From the NCBI GenBank assembly GCA_009602725.1, contig WELB01000279.1, positions 104,087 to 131,695 of the forward strand: DNA of 27,609 nt, in the 5' to 3' direction. Made by a program: the position numbers and the translations under genes. Under the pieces are notes generated by a model. The model saw only the letters and a program-made list of their open reading frames with translations. It was not told the origin of the DNA and did no database searches. Of this stretch, positions 18,569 to 27,553 are shown piece by piece; the first letter of the stretch is position 1; every line of letters starts with the position of its first letter. The stretch comes from Spirogloea muscicola (lineage: Eukaryota; Streptophyta; Zygnematophyceae; Spirogloeales; Spirogloeaceae).

Positions 18569-18868
18569 GTATCCACGTGTGATCAACAGCAAATCAGAGT
18601 AACTCGAAGCGGGATAAGCGGCACTCTGTCGAGACCCGGAAGCTGCAGCCATAGCACGGCCAGCGCGCGCGTGGACCGCATGAGCCAAAGAGCGCTGCAG
18701 CGAGACCGCCAGCCTCATCCGAAAGACCTGCGAGAGGGAGTCGGCAGCATTGAAACCTGGCGAGCCCTGCCGCCGCTCGATGGCCTCCCGGGCAAGCCGC
18801 TGGAGGAGATCCAACCAGCCACTGCCGAAGGCCCCTTGTACGTCAATGGCTAGTGCCGCGAAGGGCAT
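18569..18868 (-). pseudogene. LINE ORF C-terminal fragment with lost stop
   Basis: Minus frame: LAIDVQGAFGSGWLDLLQRL, then FRMRLAVSLQRSLAHAVHAR, AGRAMAAASG and SYSDLLLITRGY. It is clearly related to the end of the ORF at 15862-17517. After RGY the expected TGA reads AGA (18568-18566), so the frame runs on into unrelated sequence. 5'-truncated and not functional by itself. Confidence 0.75.
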
Positions 18869-18916
18869 CGCCTGGAGGGTGGTCAGAGTACTTGCGCTCC
18901 TTAATCCAGGGAACGC

Positions 18917-18958
18917 TCAGTAACCTCTAGTCAGGAGATGCAAGTCTGAGTAGCTAGC
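18917..18958 (-). mobile_element. LINE C-terminal fragment (SYSDLHLLTRGY-stop)
   Basis: Minus strand reads S-Y-S-D-L-H-L-L-T-R-G-Y-stop with TGA at 18919-18917. It is nearly the same as the + strand fragment at 19365-19400, so a subfamily with DLHLLTRGY is present twice. Confidence 0.65.
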
Positions 18959-18983
18959 CGGCGAAGCGCTGGAGGTCGGAGAT

Positions 18984-19172
18984 GCGACGAAGACTGGAGA
19001 CGCGACAAGGACTCCCGGCCAAGGGGGGAGCAGTGTAACGGATAGGCTAACCCATACTTAGGAGATAGAGGTTAGCAGATGAAGTAAGAGACAATCTTCA
19101 TCAATACTGGGAACCGGACGGGTGTTACAGCCTGCGGGGTAACCTGTCCGCCCTGGGTCTGGCCCGTTACCG
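18984..19172 (+). repeat. TG...CA module copy 2 with flanks
   Basis: Contains GCGACGAAGACTGGAGACGC, the purine tract AAGGGGGGAGCAG (19021-19033), the 96-bp module TGTAACGGATAGGC...GGGTGTTACA (19034-19129) and the flank CTGCGGGGTAACCTGTCCGCC. The flank contains GGTAAC...GTTACC (about 19138-19172), a second inverted pair. It is an inverted copy of 17.52-17.84 kb without the two LINE-derived inserts there. It is 17 bp longer inside the module, around CTTCATCAATACT. Confidence 0.6.
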
Positions 19173-19334
19173 TGTAGAAAGGCGGGCGGTGCGCATGAGA
19201 TTGAAAGAGAGGCCAAGTCGAACCTTACAATAGTCCTGGTAACGAGGCAATGAGATAAGGGGGACACCAAATAGATATCCACGAGTGAGCACATACATAT
19301 TTGACAAGCTAAGCTGAGGAGCCAGACCACCACC

Positions 19335-19400
19335 ATGGAAGCCATTAGCCTGCCGCCTGCGAGCTATTCCGACTTGCATCTTCTGACTAGAGGTTACTGA
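19335..19400 (+). mobile_element. LINE C-terminal fragment, plus orientation
   Basis: A 22-codon stretch ending SYSDLHLLTRGY with stop TGA at 19398-19400. A 3' UTR follows with CAGACCTTGTCCATTGCTTT, the hairpin GGGCTGGCTCCTCCCAGCC (19465-19483) and CCAGTTAATGTGGCCGCGC up to about 19503. Confidence 0.65.
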
Positions 19401-19602
19401 GCGTCCCCTTGCTGATGTCTTAGTCCTTAGCACCCCAGCTCCTTCAGACCTTGTCCATTGCTTTGGGCTGGCTCCTCCCAGCCACCAGTTAATGTGGCCG
19501 CGCTTGCTTTCATTAGCCTGGCCAAATGCGCGCTCAGCACGCTGGTGTATAACGAGTGCCTGAGAGCGCTACAGACTCAATGATAGCCGCCCTCTATAGC
19601 CA

Positions 19603-19790
19603 AGTTTCTCTGACTTGAGGCTGCTTAGCAGGGATTACTGAGAGTTTCGTAGCTGCTTAGTTTCTTCTTGTGCTTGTTTTTCTTAGTGCTTCCCCTGGCC
19701 CCTTCTCGCACTTTCTTCATTCTTGTTTTGGGCCGGCTTTCTCCAGCCTTTATCCTTTATGGGCGAGCCCTTCTTCAATAGCAAGCAATG
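19603..19790 (+). mobile_element. LINE 3'-end fragment, plus orientation
   Basis: SFSDLRLLSRDY-stop (TGA 19639-19641), then a 3' UTR close to that at 15.7 and 18.1 kb. It contains GTAGCTGCTTAGTTTCTTCT, the hairpin GGGCCGGCTTTCTCCAGCC (19730-19748) and ATGGGCGAGCCCTTCTTCAATA. Sequence after CAATA differs from the other copies, supporting that as the 3' end. Confidence 0.65.
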
Positions 19791-19879
19791 GTTGCTTGCG
19801 GGACGCTGCAAAGCCCTGAATGGGCGAGCGCTTTCGTCCTGAGCTACCAGCTCAACCTTGTCGACGGGCATAGACAAGT

Positions 19880-20215
19880 TGTGCCAGGTGAAGATCACTT
19901 CATTTATAGAGAATTGCGCGCCCAATGAGACTAGGGCTTCATTTCGTAGCCGCCATGAATATTCATAGCGCATGGGAAGACTTGTCGCCGCGGGGGTGGT
20001 CCACATTATGTCTCTCCTTCTTCTCTGCATGATGCGTCGCCCAACCTGGCACAGTCGTCGTGGGTTCCCCTGGTTGGAATGCGTCAATAAGAACGACGGT
20101 GAGGACGAGACGAGGCCCACCGCTCTGGGGGATGGCAACCACATCCAGACGCCTGTAGTAAGGTCTGCCGCACTTCTGGAATACCGGCACGTATACAGAG
20201 AGGGAAGGCAGAACA
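19880..20215 (-). pseudogene. Degenerate LINE endonuclease-domain fragment
   Basis: Minus frame: YYRRLDVVAIPQSGGPRLVL and then TVVLIDAFQPGEP, corresponding to RRVDLVATP...LLLDVVTTDAF of the longer copy. The second catalytic-type aspartate is replaced by threonine. A frame change near 19975 follows. A hairpin relative lies upstream on the same strand at 20367-20386. Confidence 0.6.
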
Positions 20216-20455
20216 CGCGGTCTACAGGGCCTCTCTTTCGAAAGTGTTGTTTTTTTTCTTCTTGTCGCCTTTCGCCTTCTGGTGCCTTTCGGCCTTTCGG
20301 CCCTTTGGACCTTGTTCATTTTTTCTGGAAGAAAGTGGCTCTCCCAAAGGAAAAGAAAGGGGGCAAGGGCTGTGAACAGCCAGCCCAAAAGAAATTGACA
20401 AGGGGGCCAAAAGCGCTACGCAAAGCTTTCCCTGTCGGAGATTCGCCCTCGTCCC
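20216..20455 (-). mobile_element. LINE 3'-UTR-like sequence with hairpin
   Basis: Carries GGGCTGTGAACAGCCAGCCC (20367-20386) next to CCAAAAGAAATTGACAAGG, the reverse-orientation block of the family. The rest (pyrimidine runs, CCTTTCGGCC repeats at about 20285-20305) is low-complexity. No intact frame. Confidence 0.45.
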
Positions 20456-20780
20456 CTTAGGAAGAGCTTATGTCTCTATTTCCGAACTCTAACATGGTGA
20501 CCAATTAATTGGCTGGGGATCACTTTTGCAAATGCATGGTGAACGAGCGCATGGGCTGGGTAACGAGCTGGCTATGCCAAAATGGGTTCGTAGGAGCGTC
20601 CCTGTGATATAGGGTGCCCCGGCACATCGGGCCTGATGTGTATTCATGGATCTGAGGCAACCACGCTGCTCCTCCTGTGCGCCCTGGCTATGTCGCCTTT
20701 CGGCCTCTTCAGACCTTGTGCACTTCAAACTTTTGGGAGGGGTTGCCTCTGACAGTCACCACCTTACTTTGGAGGAGGAC
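20456..20780. other. Unassigned stretch
   Basis: No frame resembles a protein. It does not carry the LINE hairpin, and I see no gene in it. Confidence 0.3.
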
Positions 20781-20837
20781 CTATTTCTTCTTACATTGAT
20801 ACCACCCGCTGAGTGAGGGCGGAGCCTGTGCTGTCTG

Positions 20838-20929
20838 TGCGGCATTGTCTAGTCTTTGTGTGCCGCAATGAGCAGATCTACAATCTGTACCGCCTAGACG
20901 AGGGCGATCTGCTGGTTCTCTATATAAGG
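20838..20929 (+). promoter_or_regulatory. Possible TATA-type promoter with inverted repeat
   Basis: CTCTATATAAGG (20918-20929) is a near-perfect TATA box on the + strand, about 50 bp downstream of the 7-bp inverted pair TGCGGCA (20838-20844) and TGCCGCA (20861-20867). No + strand gene follows in the next kilobase. It may be the promoter of a solo LTR or of a non-coding transcript, or chance. Confidence 0.3.
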
Positions 20930-21249
20930 CAACCGCCAAGTTGAGGACTCTGAGTGGAGAACAAGAGAGATTCAGGCTGTTGAACCTAGCCAGGAGGTGC
21001 GACATCAAGAGTCGCCTGATCTAGAACTTCAGCGTCCTCTTGGTTGTGTGAGTCGAGAATGCGAGTAAGGTGGCCGCATGAATGCCAGCAGCCCATAGGC
21101 GAAATGCGAGCTCCAGCCAAGAGTGTAGCTGTGAATGTTCACAAGCCTGCGAGAACAGTTCGAGGAGGGGCCAGCCCACAAATAAGCAACACCAGGTGAG
21201 ACAGAAGTAGCTCATGAGCCACAGGTCAGGAAACGAGAAGCTTGCACAG

Positions 21250-21400
21250 GGACGGTGATGTAAGCTGTGGAGGCTCCCATCGGTAGAATACTCCATTGCG
21301 CAAAGGATTTGACTAGCAGTCCGCTCTGGCTCCCATCTTCCACACCAAATTCGCGTTGTATCCTGCTTACTGGATGAGCAGTCCTGTCCGAGCATTGGTT
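21250..21400 (-). other. Possible exon of unknown identity
   Basis: A minus frame after GTAAGCAG near 21363 reads through FGVEDGSQSGLLVKSFAQWS and TAYITVPVQASRFLT before a stop near 21220. It has protein-like composition and lies downstream of the VPS13-like exons on the same strand. I could not connect it in phase, and recognise no domain. Confidence 0.2.
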
Positions 21401-22032
21401 CGGAATCTGTCAGCCTCGTGAGTACAATTGCTCGTTCACAGGATTCTCTCAGCCAAGGACACAAATGGGGGCGATCCTAGGCCGTTTCTGTCGAGCAGTT
21501 ACCAGGACGCGCCAGATGTGCTGCCACTTCCTTCTTAGGTACTCTAGTTGACAATGTTGGCAAAAGAAGAAAGCTGAGGACTATGTCAGTGAGTCAATAC
21601 CATTCTCAAATAGCACGCAATCATAAGGGCCTCTTACTCTCCTCTCAAGTCCTTGAGCCTTGCCAGCTCCTCTCAAACTCCAATCCCACCCTTCATTATC
21701 ATTGTTCCAACTCCGCCAACCTACAAAAAGAACCCTGCTTCTTGGGGACAGATCTGCTGACTGTGAATAGTCTCTATTCCTGGGTGCTAATAAGTGCTCG
21801 CTTGACAGCGAGGTCAGCTGACAGATAGACAACCATAAGGTTTAGCACAATGAGACGCTTCTAAAATTCATTAACGACTGAACGAGGATATTGTGATAGG
21901 CATCAATAGCAATCTAGGCTTCACTCAGGATGGGGCACTGTGCGGAACAGGAGAGCAGCAGATGGAAGACAAAGGCGGTAGCTTCTCGGCGCATCCCTGA
22001 GAGCATGGGATCTGGCCATTCCTGGCGCCTAC

Positions 22033-25000
22033 TCTCGGCAGGTCACAAGAACCACAGATGACAAGTGGTTGGAAGAGTAGATCAGCATGCAGCTGAAAGC
22101 AAGAGCGATGAGCTGAAAATAGAGCTGAGAGAACCCCACTCAGCACCTTACAGATCGTTCACGAATTGGAGTCGATTGTGCAGCCGCAAGCCTGATAGCT
22201 GCTTGGGGCAGAAGGCAAACTGCACATGCTCTGCCTTTACTCGAATACAGCAATATGAATCTGGAATAGTCATGTTTATTATTCATGTCTTGCATAGCGC
22301 ACCTTCCGAGCAACCTATATCGATTCAATCAAAAAATTGAAAAGTGAAAGGCCATTGGGCTTTTGTCCTGTCTCAGAACTATTTAAAAACATCAACAACC
22401 TCGGACCTATCTACTTCTCACCCATGAGCTCATCCATTTCCAGGAGTTGCAAAATTTTCCCGCCAATCTTCTTGATATTGTACATAGCTTTATCACCGGG
22501 CACATCCTGCAGACAATGTAGACAGCAATAATATAAGATGTGAGTGTGGGTTGGGCTGAGATTGAAGCCAGAGCTCCTGCCGATTGTGGCAACGCCACTG
22601 AAGGAAGTGTTGGCCAAATAACACATCACTCGGTTGGCAACCTCAGCAGCAATGTAGCATACCTCTGTGCTGGTGACTGGCGCCTGGACTCCATGTCCTA
22701 TCATGACATTTGTGGCACCCATGCGCAAGCTTATTGCTGTCTCTTGATCTACTAAATTGTCAGGCCATACTATAGCAACCCCGCTGCTGACTGCAGCTGA
22801 TTGTCTTAAACCTGCAGAGCCAGACTTATCTAGGAGTAGAATAAGGGGTCCAATATTCACATCAAATGCTAAGTGGGCAATAAATGGCCACAGCCAAGAA
22901 CTTGAGAGGAGCCCATTGCTACAACTGGAGCTAGGATGCCAGTCAGAGACCAGCGAGATTAAAACACGACCAACGGCCATGGAGATTGTAGTGCCATCTG
23001 GCAATGACCAGGAAGGTGCTGGGCCGCTCTTCTGAGTCAACAGGTGCTCATTGACTTGGAGAAGGGACATAAGAAAATAGCATGACGAAGTTTTGAGCTG
23101 GATGCTTAGACAAGGAACCTCAACGTCTGCTCGGCAGCCCATTGGTGAAAGCGTTGCTCGTTGGTACTTCATCATGAAGGCCGCTGCATGAGCAGCTTCT
23201 GGTGCACAACATAGCTTACTGACAATCAACACAAGGTTATGTCAGTCGGTGTTCTGAGTAGGAAACAGTCAAACCAGCAAGCTTAGTCAACATATATTTG
23301 TTGTGGGCAACCTTAAGCCCGTATTAATGACTGTAGCATCTGCAGAAGGCCTCTCAAGGCCCCAGCTTGACAGTCTCACTTCAAGCAAGACCCTATCAAA
23401 CAGGCTAGACGATCTTTCTGCCTTGCTCCTCCTGAGCATGACGCAGTCATGTGTAAACGCTACTCAGAGAAGCTTCTGGAGTCGCTTACCTAGCTCCAAA
23501 CAGCTCAACCTCAAGGGTTGAGATCTGCAACTTGCCAGCCTCAAGGTCTGCCAAGGGCCCCCTCTCTGCTTCTATGGCTAAGTCCAATATGCTGACCTTG
23601 AACCAAGGTCCTGCATATTCAGTAATGCTTTAACTCAGGACCACAATTACGAGCTTATGATGATGCTCTGGAGCTAAGGAACTAGTGGGAATGACATGTG
23701 CTGAAACGATTGATTGCCTGCAGATCGGAGTCCCAACTCGTTAGAAGAAATACTGGGTTGCTTGGCAAGTTGTCTTGTGGTGCCATGAAGACGCAATGAG
23801 CTCAAAACAGATACTGACAAGTCACCTGCACAGAGGGATTCTGGAAGCTCCACGCTTGGAAGTGGTCTTCTGAGGTCCTCATGCACACTTTTCATCACAA
23901 GCAGTATATTGCGGCAGTCCTTCCTCTCAAGCAGAAGCACAAGTTGGTCAAGGTGCAGTGTGCACTCTAGGCACAGGGCCTCCTTGTCGTCCTTGTTGAC
24001 AATCGGTTTCTGCACCAGGGAGCCTTGGAGATGCAAAGGTTGCAACACGACGTTGGAAGCCTGACACAGGCAAGACATTCATGCTCATTGTCACAAAATA
24101 ACCAAAGACCAAGGATACGAGAGAACCTGATCACAACGCTTGAACATCCCTGCATAACAAGTTCCTTCATCCCTCCTATGAATCAGTTCCCTAGAAGTTG
24201 TCAACCTCACGTGGTTCTTCTCACCTGTCTTTCAAGACCTGTCTCTTCTAGAACAATCTGAGCACCAACTATCTTAATCTGCAAAGTGGAGTACTCGTCT
24301 GGCCGATGTGGTTCCGAAGCTGATTGACACCTAACACTGTCTATGCACAGAAGGGCTGCTAGGTGGGTGTCCACCACATCCTTTGCTGGTAAGGAGCACC
24401 TGCATGCTTGGATGCTCATATCTAAGGTTATCAAACCCAGGAGGTAGTGAGGGAAAACAAATCTGTTTTTATGTGTAGCTTGATCAGCTCTGTCTTGAGT
24501 GAGTCCAACACCAGCATCATGGGCCTGCTCCGCTAGGCTGATTTCACACTCTATCTTGTCAATAGAGGACTCAGCAGCCTCTGAAGTTGCTTGTGTCTGC
24601 CGGCACCCTTCAAGCCTCAGCTCATTCCACTCTATATTGATAAATGGCGGCTGGCTTGACGATTTGAAAGAACGGTTGGGTGGCAACTCTTCTGGCAAGC
24701 TACGGAATAGCTCTGGGGTGGGAATGAAGAAAGGGCTTGAGGAACATTCGTTGGACATCTGCTGTTCCAGAGGATATCCTGTTGATACTGCTACATCAGC
24801 AACACAGTCAGGCGTGCTGTCAAACTGGAACCGCAAACCCCCTGCCTGCAAGAGGACCTTGAAGTCAATCTGGATAGGGTCCAAGGAAGTCTCTGAGCTG
24901 GCCTCGTCTTGCTGCTGATTTGCCTCTCGCCTTGCTTGAGAAGCCCCTGGCGCCTGCTCAACCGCATCCTCGTCAGCTATGAAGTTCCAAGCCCAACCCA

Positions 25001-27029
25001 AGACTCGGCTTCCCGCCGCTGTGACTTGACTAACCGCACCCCTGGGCACCTCCTTCTTAGTTGGAGAAAGGGTCCCATTCATGTGCGTCTCTGAGAACCC
25101 CTGAGGATGAGCTCGTGTGTCAGCCTGAACTTGGAGCGGCTGCTCAACAGGCTGCCTCATGGACGCAAGAAGGTCCAGCAGGCTTGTGATCTCAAAGCTG
25201 TTAAGATTCAGCTGAAGTCGTTCAGAGTCGACATCAATCAAGCAATGCTGGAGGTCACCAGCCCCAGTGAGTGGCTCAAAGGACATTTTTATGGAGCAGA
25301 CCTTGCTTCTCAGTAGTGGATCTGCACACACCCAAGCTTTGGCTAGTGAGACCAGTGAGCCACTAAAGTGCCATCCATTCATGAACAATAATCAGGTAGC
25401 CCGTGAATAACAAAATGATCCCAGCTGATGCAGATGCCTGTCATGCTCTGCTTTCCCATATCATGAGTCCAATCGCAAGAAGGATGATGCCTTACCTTTA
25501 CATGCATAGGCCCGTCCATTGGACAGCTTGTCCAAAGACATGGTCAGGTTCACAACATTCAGAACCTTGCGGAGACCTTGGGCAATATCCTGCCTCGGCT
25601 CAAGCAACCTAATGAGTATCAATACTTGTTAAGATCTTCTTATTGCAACCTAAGTTGTATGGGCGCGTCGCACTTTAAGCTAGTAACAGTAAGGAGGATG
25701 AGTATAAGAGCAGAAGGACAGGTACTGAGCGCTGACCACAATGCCCTTCGTCCAGTCAGTTGTGGCAGACCAAGTCGTGATTGATTCGCTTGATATAGTC
25801 ATAAGAGCCTGCTGCATTGTGTACTTGAATACCAGATTTCGAACTCGCACGCTGACATTGTTCATCGCATGCCTCATAATGTCGCTCATCCAACCTCCTC
25901 CACCAGCCTGTGCTATTTCTTCGTCGTCGCTGACAACTACAGCTCCAATGGCAGACAATGTAGCTCTAAGCACAGGCTTCAAACAGGCAGCTTCCACTCT
26001 AAATGCAGGCCCTAATTGTGCAATATTCTTTTCCTAGCCACCAAGTCAAGAGGATGAAAGACTGCAATGACTGCAAATCGCCCCATCATCATGCAGCAAT
26101 CTTTCCCAGACCACTATAGCCAAGGGGATGATGACTTACGCTCTTCCACGACAGGCTGACTGGGACACGAGGCAGTGTTGGACGAGGGAAGGAACTCCTC
26201 TTCTTCGGAGAAGATGCATTCCACATCCTCCAGCAGCACCTCGACAGGCTCCGTTGCAAGAGAAGTCCATGGAATATTTATATGAAGCTCCCGAGCAAAA
26301 GTCCGCTCAACTGAGCAAGGCCAATTGTGCAAGAAATCTGCCAGAAGCTTCGGTCTGTAAGCTGGTTGTTCCTGCTATCCTGAGGTCATATGATTGTTGC
26401 AAGCAGCATCCCTCCATCTTGCTGGAGATCTTTGGAAACAGAGGGCATGTAAATGCAAGGAGGCATGCGGTCATCTGAATTGCAGTATTCAGCCAACAGA
26501 AGCTAAGGAGTTCACACGAAGCTCACTGCTCACCCTCAATATTCAATTCAACGTTTCGGAATATCACGGCGCCCCCAGTAACGGATACCCTCAAGTCCGA
26601 GACAGAAGCATCTTCCGCATTCTTGATGTACTTGCTGGCGATGCTCAGGACAAGCTGCAACCGCGCTATCTTTGTTAGCTTACAATTCACCTGCTCCGTG
26701 AGCAAGTGCTCGCTCCACGTCCTGACGAGCTCAGAAGCTCCACACGAGAACCCTCTGTGAATGTAGTGATGCTAAGCGCCAAAAGCACGACCATCATAAC
26801 TAGCACAATGAGCGTTCTAGAGTCATCCGCATCCCTGGATGTCGAATCAGGTGAGCATGTGCGCCGCGCGCTTGCTCCACAGTAGCTAGCAATGACAAAT
26901 GACCGCGATTGCGGGATGCACATCAAATGCCATCCGGAGTATTGCCGAGACAGGCAAGTCGAAGTTTGGCAGTACCGGAGTGAGCAGATATCGCTGGACG
27001 TTGCCGAGCACGGAGGGCCGGCCCAGCAT
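22033..27029 (-). CDS. VPS13-family (chorein) lipid-transfer protein, N-terminal part
   Basis: VPS13-type proteins form long hydrophobic grooves that move lipids between membranes at contact sites. Exons (minus): 26976-27029, 26534-26654, 26140-26337, 25737-26011, 25496-25589, 24225-25321, 23826-24060, 23490-23610, 22663-23218, 22422-22506, 22033-22112. All phases agree, for 972 codons. The N-terminus (VQRYLLTPLVLSIASKYIKN, then LRVSVTGGAVIFRNVELNIE, ELHINIPWTSLATEPVEVLL and MNNVSVRVRNLVFKY) follows the chorein pattern of an amphipathic start, a strand pair and IPWTSL. Later come GLRKVLNVVNLTMSLDKLSN and KDPLLRSKVCSIKMSFEPLT. By memory of the family the order looks closest to VPS13B, with low confidence in the subfamily. 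Start: ATG at 27029. No stop was reached; below 22 kb I cannot follow it. Family members are 3000-4000 residues, but only about 7 kb of partly retroelement DNA separates this from the next gene, so it is truncated or a short relative. Confidence 0.8.
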
Positions 27030-27201
27030 AGAGCTCAGCAGACGGCTCAGCAGACGTCCGGAGGCCGCGCGGGACGGGAATGCGCGCCTCCTTCTGTATC
27101 AGGCGCCCCCGCTTGCTGATTCACAATTCACAGCGCCGCCGCTCGCTCCTCAGCAGCGCCGTGGACGACCGGGCGGCGAGAGAAACGGAGCCTCGATGGA
27201 T

Positions 27202-27210
27202 CTCTCCCGC

Positions 27211-27241
<31 letters not shown>

Positions 27242-27275
27242 GCTGCCGCCGCCGCCGCCGCCACCGCCGTCGCCG
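27202..27275. repeat. CCG/GCC tract upstream of the VPS13-like gene
   Basis: Almost uninterrupted CCG triplets with occasional GTC/CAC, about 180 bp upstream of the proposed ATG at 27029. Probably in the promoter or 5' UTR. Frames through it give poly-Ala, poly-Arg or poly-Gly and are not counted as genes. Confidence 0.7.
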
Positions 27276-27374
27276 CTGGATACGGCAGTGGTCAGAGGGA
27301 GGAGGCGCAGACGGGGCGTGGTGTTTGCCCTCAAATCTGAGTGCTCCTGTTTGTGCAAACGCCGTTAGGTTAAA

Positions 27375-27550
27375 CACGGACCTTATTTAGACGTTTCCTA
27401 GACCGAAACAATCGAGGAACGCTCTCCCACTGCTTGCCTCCGCCGCAGGCGTCCGTTCAACACCGTTACCAAAATCACGGACCTTAACCATTTGCTAGAC
27501 CGAAACAATCGAGGAACGCTTCCCCGCCCTTGCCTCCGCCGCAGGCCTCC
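27375..27550. repeat. Tandem duplication of about 97-100 bp
   Basis: CACGGACCTTA...CTAGACCGAAACAATCGAGG...CTTGCCTCCGCCGCAGGC occurs twice, with CTAGACCG starting at 27398 and 27495. The first copy has TTTAGACG where the second has a shorter ACCATTTG. It lies between the VPS13-like gene and the GGC tract at the right edge, in what looks like a divergent promoter region. Confidence 0.8.
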
Positions 27551-27553
27551 TCC

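Noticed and set aside
19683-20388. Two overlapping minus frames as separate genes
   Set aside because: Only the segment YYRRLDVVAIP...IDAF is protein-like, and it is a shifted LINE fragment; the rest is low-complexity repeat sequence.
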